64,000 nt of DNA, from contig CM055101.1 in NCBI GenBank assembly GCA_029204225.1, forward strand, positions 57,598,920-57,662,919, read 5' to 3'. This stretch comes from Diphasiastrum complanatum. Its lineage: Eukaryota; Streptophyta; Lycopodiopsida; Lycopodiales; Lycopodiaceae. The position numbers were made by a program, and so were the translations under genes. The notes beneath the pieces were generated by a model. That model did no database searches. It saw only the letters and a program-made list of their open reading frames with translations, and was not told the origin of the DNA. How positions within the stretch are numbered: the stretch's first letter is position 1; the number at the start of each line of letters is the position of its first letter. This document shows positions 59,491 through 64,000 of the stretch, in pieces.

Positions 59491-59771
59491 TAAGACCTAC
59501 GAGCAGAAAAAAAACCTCAGAGAATGAGTTCATTTCTTTCCAGACCCAACTTGGTTTTGGGCCTCGTAAAATATATCAATAAAACAAGTTAACCTCGTAG
59601 AAGGATCACAAAATAGACGACCCCGAATTACGTGGTCGTAAGCTCATTAAACCGCATATGCATCAACAATCTCTATCTTAACACGACTGTTTTGATTATT
59701 GGTCATCAATGATTCAGTTGATTTTGTGGTCAACATAGAGTCCAAAGGCTTGCCTATAGTAGCATTGTATT
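59491..59771. other. Non-coding stretch
   Basis: No recognised content. Confidence 0.4.
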
Positions 59772-60340
59772 TCACATTTTGATTCCCGACCAATGCAGAT
59801 TTGTAAAAAAAATAAAAAATAGATGATTAATGTTACAATTTACAATCATGCAAAAACAATCAAAGATCTGAACTCTTGAAGTAAAAAAAAGACTACAAAG
59901 GCCAAAAGTCAAAAACTTACTTGAATGCATGGATTCTCCTTTTTTGATAGCCTCTTGTTGAAGACAAATTATAAATATTTGTGTTGATAACTCGTTTTTT
60001 TTAACCTTTTTACCTATTAAGTCAACATCTCTAAATAGTTGTGAGTATGTAGAACGACCATTATTCAACTCGATTTTCATTGGATCAATGTCTTTTCTTG
60101 TGCTCACTATGATTTTTTGTAACAATTCACTATTATTTCAAAGATTTTCATTTTCTTTTTGGAGAACCTCATTTTTTACAAATTTTATTCTTGCAAACTA
60201 CTGTCTTTTTTAGCACAATCTGAAGATGTATGTCTTTCTACATCCTCTAAACAATGGATTCTTTCCATCGAAAATGCAGACTGTTGCAAGCACTCTTCTC
60301 TTGACAAAGTCTGTCATCATCGATCTCATCATCTATTCTA
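59772..60340 (-). pseudogene. Second coiled-coil fragment, unknown
   Basis: Minus-strand frames (KIELNNGRSTYSQLFRDVDL, IGKKVKKNELSTQIFIICLQ, IHCLEDVERHTSSDC) have heptad-like Leu/Ile spacing and many Lys/Glu. Probably part of the same gene family as 58439-58650 by position and composition; the link is weak. Confidence 0.35.
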
Positions 60341-60351
60341 GGAACAGCCAG

Positions 60352-62440
60352 TTCTGATGAAAGACAACAAGGACAAATCCACCAATATGACAAAAAAGAG
60401 CAAAACAAAGGTGTTGGATTCCTTGAAGTCAATTAAGATGGACTCAAATACAACGTCATCTTCTACTCAGATGACAAAGAATCAAAAGATGACCAGTCAG
60501 GCCAAGATTAACATGCTGAAGGAGGAATCTCGACGAGCACCAGTTCACAAGATGCCTAAAACCTTCAAAAACTATACCTTGGACGACATGGTAATTATGA
60601 TGCTGCAAGCCCAGTGAGAACCTAGTCAAACTTAGGCACCAGCGGAACAAGTCTTCGAGGGACCTGCGCGAACTCAGCCAATGAACCTTGTCGAGCCAAG
60701 TGAAAAAAAAAAAGATAGTGCATGTGGGAGAACAGTTAACGCCCACACAACTCAAGAGACTACGATCATTGTTGGTGGAGTATAAAGACTATTTTGCCTG
60801 GAGTTACAGTGATCTGAAGGACATTCCACCAACATTAGTCCAACACACCATACCCTTGGTAGATGGAGCAGTCCCCAAGGTGAGTCATTGCTACCGCTGC
60901 AACCCAAACTATACGGAGCTGATCAAGCAAGAGTTGCAGAAGCTGTTAAATGCAGATTTTATTTATTAAATCGAGCACACGAAATGGGTATTTTCGATAG
61001 TTATAGTACCCAAGAAGAATGGCAAAATGTGAATCTGTGTGAATCTAAAGACGCTAAATGAGGTTACCAAAAAGGATCATTTTTCTTTACCATTTACGGA
61101 AAGTGTCTTTGACAGAGTAGCTGGAGCCGAAGCCTACAGTTTTTTAGACGGCTTCAGCAGTTACAACCAGGTGAAGATAGCACCCCAAGACCAGCATAAG
61201 ACATCATTCGCCACATAATGAAAAACCTATTCTTATAAGGTAATGTCATTCGGACTTTGCAATATCCCAAGCACTTTCCAACGTGTCATGCAAGCGACAT
61301 TCAAAGAGTATTTACAAAAAGATTTGGAAATTTTCTTGGACGATCTATGTGTGCATGGACTAGATTCAGAACACTTATCCAATTTTGAGAAGGTGCTACA
61401 AAAATGTCGCAACTTTCAGGTCTCTTTGAATCCAGAAAAATGTCAATTTTGGATTACACATGGCTTGATTCTCGGCCATATAGTATCTAGACATGAGATC
61501 GCCAAACACCTATCAAAGATCAAGATCATTGTTGATCTACCACCACCGGGGACGATCCGCGAAGTCTACATATTCATGGGTCATGCTAACTATAATAGGA
61601 TCTTCATTCTAGATTTTGCGAAATTAGCGCGACCAATTTACAAACTCACAACGGATCCACATTGGAACGATGAAGCCCTAAAGGCTTTCCAAATGCTGAA
61701 AGATGCATTGGTTTTAGCACCAATCTTACATCCACCCAATTGGACCATTGAGTTTCATGTGCATACAGACACATCGAAGTATGCAGTTGGAGCAGTCTTA
61801 ACCCAGCCAGGTGAGCACAAAAAGGATTTTCCAATCCGATTTGCAAGCCGACACCTCAGTGATATAGAAATGAATTATTCAACCACAGAGCGGGAAGCAT
61901 TGGCGATGATCTATGCGGTTAAAAAATTTCAGCACTACCTGATGGCCACACATTTTGCTTTTTATACAGACCATCAACCCTTGTTCTATCTCGTTAAGAA
62001 AACTTGCAACATAGGGAGAATCACCAGATGGTTACTTCTGTTGTTGGAGTTTGATTTTCGAATAGTCCACAAGGGAAAACAACACTACATGGCGGATCAT
62101 GTGTCACGAATCAAGGGGAAGGAGGTTGCAACCCAACCCGACGATGAGCTGGCCGATGCTGCCTTATTTTACGTGGACACAGTACCAGGATGGGCTACCG
62201 CATTGTTGAATATCTAATGCAGGGCCAACCAGACAAATCACTACCAAAGGCAAATCAACAAAAATTGATCTTGAAAGCCAGACCTTATCAGTTGTTTTCT
62301 GGCCAATTGTATCAAAGAGGCCCATATGGGATTCTTCGGCAGTGTATTCTTCCTCATGGAACCACCCAAATCATCTCGCTTTCACATGAAGACATGGGTG
62401 GAGGCGATTTTGCATCCGACATTACAGTTCGTCATGTTCT
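60352..62440 (+). pseudogene. Ty3/gypsy pol fragment (linker-RT-RNase H-integrase start)
   Basis: A Lys/Met-rich linker (60357-60617) leads to LLVEYKDYFAWSYSDLKDIP, then RT: PKVSHCYRCNPNY, ELQKLLNADFIY, stop, IVIVPKKNGKM, stop, SFLDGFSSYNQV, two stops, then an open frame of 324 codons (61243-62217) with MSFGLCNIPSTFQRVM, FLDD in the YxDD box, VSLNPEKCQFW and RNase H (HTDTSKYAVGAVL, TEREALAMIYAVKKF, FYTDHQPLFYL). After 62217 comes the HHCC-region start of integrase (ILPHGTTQIISLSHEDMGG, ASDITVRHVLKC). The rest of integrase is missing. It is inactive because of at least four stops. Confidence 0.92.
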
Positions 62441-62907
62441 CAAATGTTTGCAAGGAAAATATTACAAAATTGTTGAATATCTTGTAAAGCTCAAAGAACA
62501 AGTGTCTATTGTTAAAGATTTCAGATCCTTAAGATCCAATCCACTTAAATGATCTTTGGTTAGAAAGAAAAATACACTACCAATCTCACCAATATAGAAA
62601 AATCAATATCTACACACAAAATGAGATACAAACACTAATAGAACTTGATCAAATTTGAATGAAATGATAAAGTAAACCTTCGTACGAACTATTTCTAGGT
62701 TCTGATTTACCAGATCTAGTCTCTGTCAAATTTTTGAGTCATTCTTTTCTATTCTTAAAAATTTTCATTTTTAGTGTCGAGCGCTTGATCAAGATCTAAT
62801 TTTCCAAAAATCAGAAATTTGATTATTTTCAAGTGATAGAGAATTTACAAATCTGATCTGACATAGGATTTTTTATTGAAAAATCTAGATTCAATCTCAT
62901 TATCTGA
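62441..62907. other. Junction stretch without gene
   Basis: The integrase frame runs on as unrelated sequence for ~37 codons (KIVEYLVKLKEQVSIVKDF). AT-rich thereafter. Nothing recognised. Confidence 0.4.
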
Positions 62908-63135
62908 TTGAAAAAATTTGAAAATATGATTGAAGGAGGACCAATGAACCCACCACCAGTTGTTGTTACAAGGTTTCCTTGTTTAGACATAGCAAAGTAC
63001 AATGGGTTATCTGATCCCATCAGATTTTTCGAGATATTTTCCGAATCATGTAGGGTTTATGACAAAGTTTTTCCGCAAGATAAACTTCAGTTATTTCCTA
63101 TGGCCTTGTTAGCAGATTCGAGAGAATTTCCCACA
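62908..63135 (+). pseudogene. Gypsy-type gag fragment
   Basis: Reads MNPPPVVVTRFPCLDIAKYN, GLSDPIRFFEIFSESC and KLQLFPMALLADSREF, resembling the start of the retrotransposon gag domain (xYDGxxDP...F). Cut at about 63135-63185 by copia RT sequence. Confidence 0.5.
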
Positions 63136-63184
63136 TGTCGAGCCAAGCTGAAACACAAAGCATCTCTCACTCTAGTCAATCTAA

Positions 63185-63660
63185 GTTAGAGGCTGCGAAA
63201 GACCTCGAAATGCACCAAATGGATGTCAAGACAACATTTCTCAATGACAATGTCGAAGAAGAGTTGTACACATTCCAACCGAAAAGATTCGAAGTCAAAG
63301 GCCAAGAGCACAAAGTGTGCAAGCTACACAAAGCAATCTAAAGTCTGAAATAGACCACAAGAGCATGGTTTGATCGAATCAACTCTTATCTCATTCAATC
63401 AGGAATTGCAAACAATTCAGTTGACTATAATGTTTATTCAAAGCATATAGGCACCAGTACAGTTCACATAGCTCTTTACGTAGATGATGCATTTGTTTTG
63501 TCTAATGACATTTCTCTTCTACACACTACTAAGAGTGATTTGTCAAAGGAATTTGACATGACCGATTTAGGAGCTGTTCATTCTTTTCTAGGAATTCACA
63601 TTACTAGAGATAGACTTTAGAAGAAGATCTATCTTAGCTAGCAGACTACATTGAAATAAA
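63185..63660 (+). pseudogene. Ty1/copia RT fragment
   Basis: LEMHQMDVKTTFLNDNVEEE, GQEHKVCKLHKAI, stop, RAWFDRINSYLIQSG, IALYVDDAFVLSND (YVDD box) and DLGAVHSFLGIHI are copia RT palm and thumb. Two or more stops. It starts and ends abruptly. Confidence 0.9.
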
Positions 63661-64000
63661 ATTCTCACCAAATTTCTTCTATTGCTACACATTACAATTA
63701 CCAAATCACACTGCACGTTGAAGAGCTATTTAAAATCTTCTTATAGTACCAAAGTACCAGAACGGTATAAAGTATCCAAAGGTGACTACCATACCCATGG
63801 CAAAAGATCATATACAGGTAGTACCAAAGCTTCCTATAGTACCAAAGTACCAAACATCTAGAAAGTACAATAACCTTAATTGGTAGGATCAAAATTGTTA
63901 CATGATAGGTTCCAATAGTACCAATCTTTGGTACTCAAAAGCTTCACGAACATGTAAACATTACAAAAATAGTAGAAATTCTGTAAAATTGGTACTAACC
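63661..64000. other. Non-coding, short GTACCAAAGTACC repeats
   Basis: TATAGTACCAAAGTACCA occurs at about 63745 and 63836, with partial copies in both orientations around them. No gene. Confidence 0.5.

Overview
The window is nuclear DNA from a land plant with a large, repeat-dense genome. Evidence: two intron-containing cytosolic class I small heat shock protein (sHSP/HSP20) genes, plant-type Ty1/copia and Ty3/gypsy retrotransposons whose primer-binding sites match the 3' end of plant initiator-Met tRNA (TGGTATCAGAGC and variants), long (CT)n microsatellites and many nested, broken repeats. No rRNA, tRNA or CRISPR was recognised. The lineage cannot be fixed from the sequence. The intron in a class I sHSP is unlike most angiosperm members and weakly suggests a non-angiosperm plant.

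Layout: 1-4701 is a retroelement patchwork repeated in direct orientation at 23270-28806, including a head-to-head fusion of two copia fragments. 4740-7769 holds no supportable gene. 7770-10412 is a divergent pair: on the minus strand a degenerate gene with a histone H3/CENH3-like fold plus a long C-terminal extension ('H3L'), on the plus strand an unknown gene ('gene B'), with five perfect G-boxes between two TATA boxes. 10413-12050 is a copia 5' end. 12051-17141 is bounded by 50-bp inverted repeats and contains a second H3L copy. 19129-20578 is a solo LTR with a GTGGC target duplication. 22152-22830 is sHSP copy A, whose start codon reads ACG. 30160-34862 is a mosaic of copia, gypsy and LTR pieces. 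34863-44908 is an old copia element whose gag was split by a young, nearly intact copia (37325-43184, LTRs differing at one site seen, CTTCC target duplication). 44916-50895 holds a broken multi-exon gene of transposase-like aspect and two more H3L fragments. 52798-53478 is the intact sHSP copy B on the minus strand. 54441-55800 is LTR-like. 57259-60340 carries a second gene B and further pieces of the transposase-like gene. 60352-63660 is gypsy and copia pol debris.

The working host genes are at most the two sHSPs; almost everything else is mobile DNA. The most interesting signal is that H3L, gene B and the coiled-coil/transposase-like gene recur together at several loci, and that two of these loci share a terminal motif (CATTAGAGAAA, 8 variable bases, CCAAAGAGGGCC). 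This is consistent with one undescribed family of large DNA elements carrying an H3/CENH3-like histone-fold gene. The protein similarities were read by eye and need profile searches.
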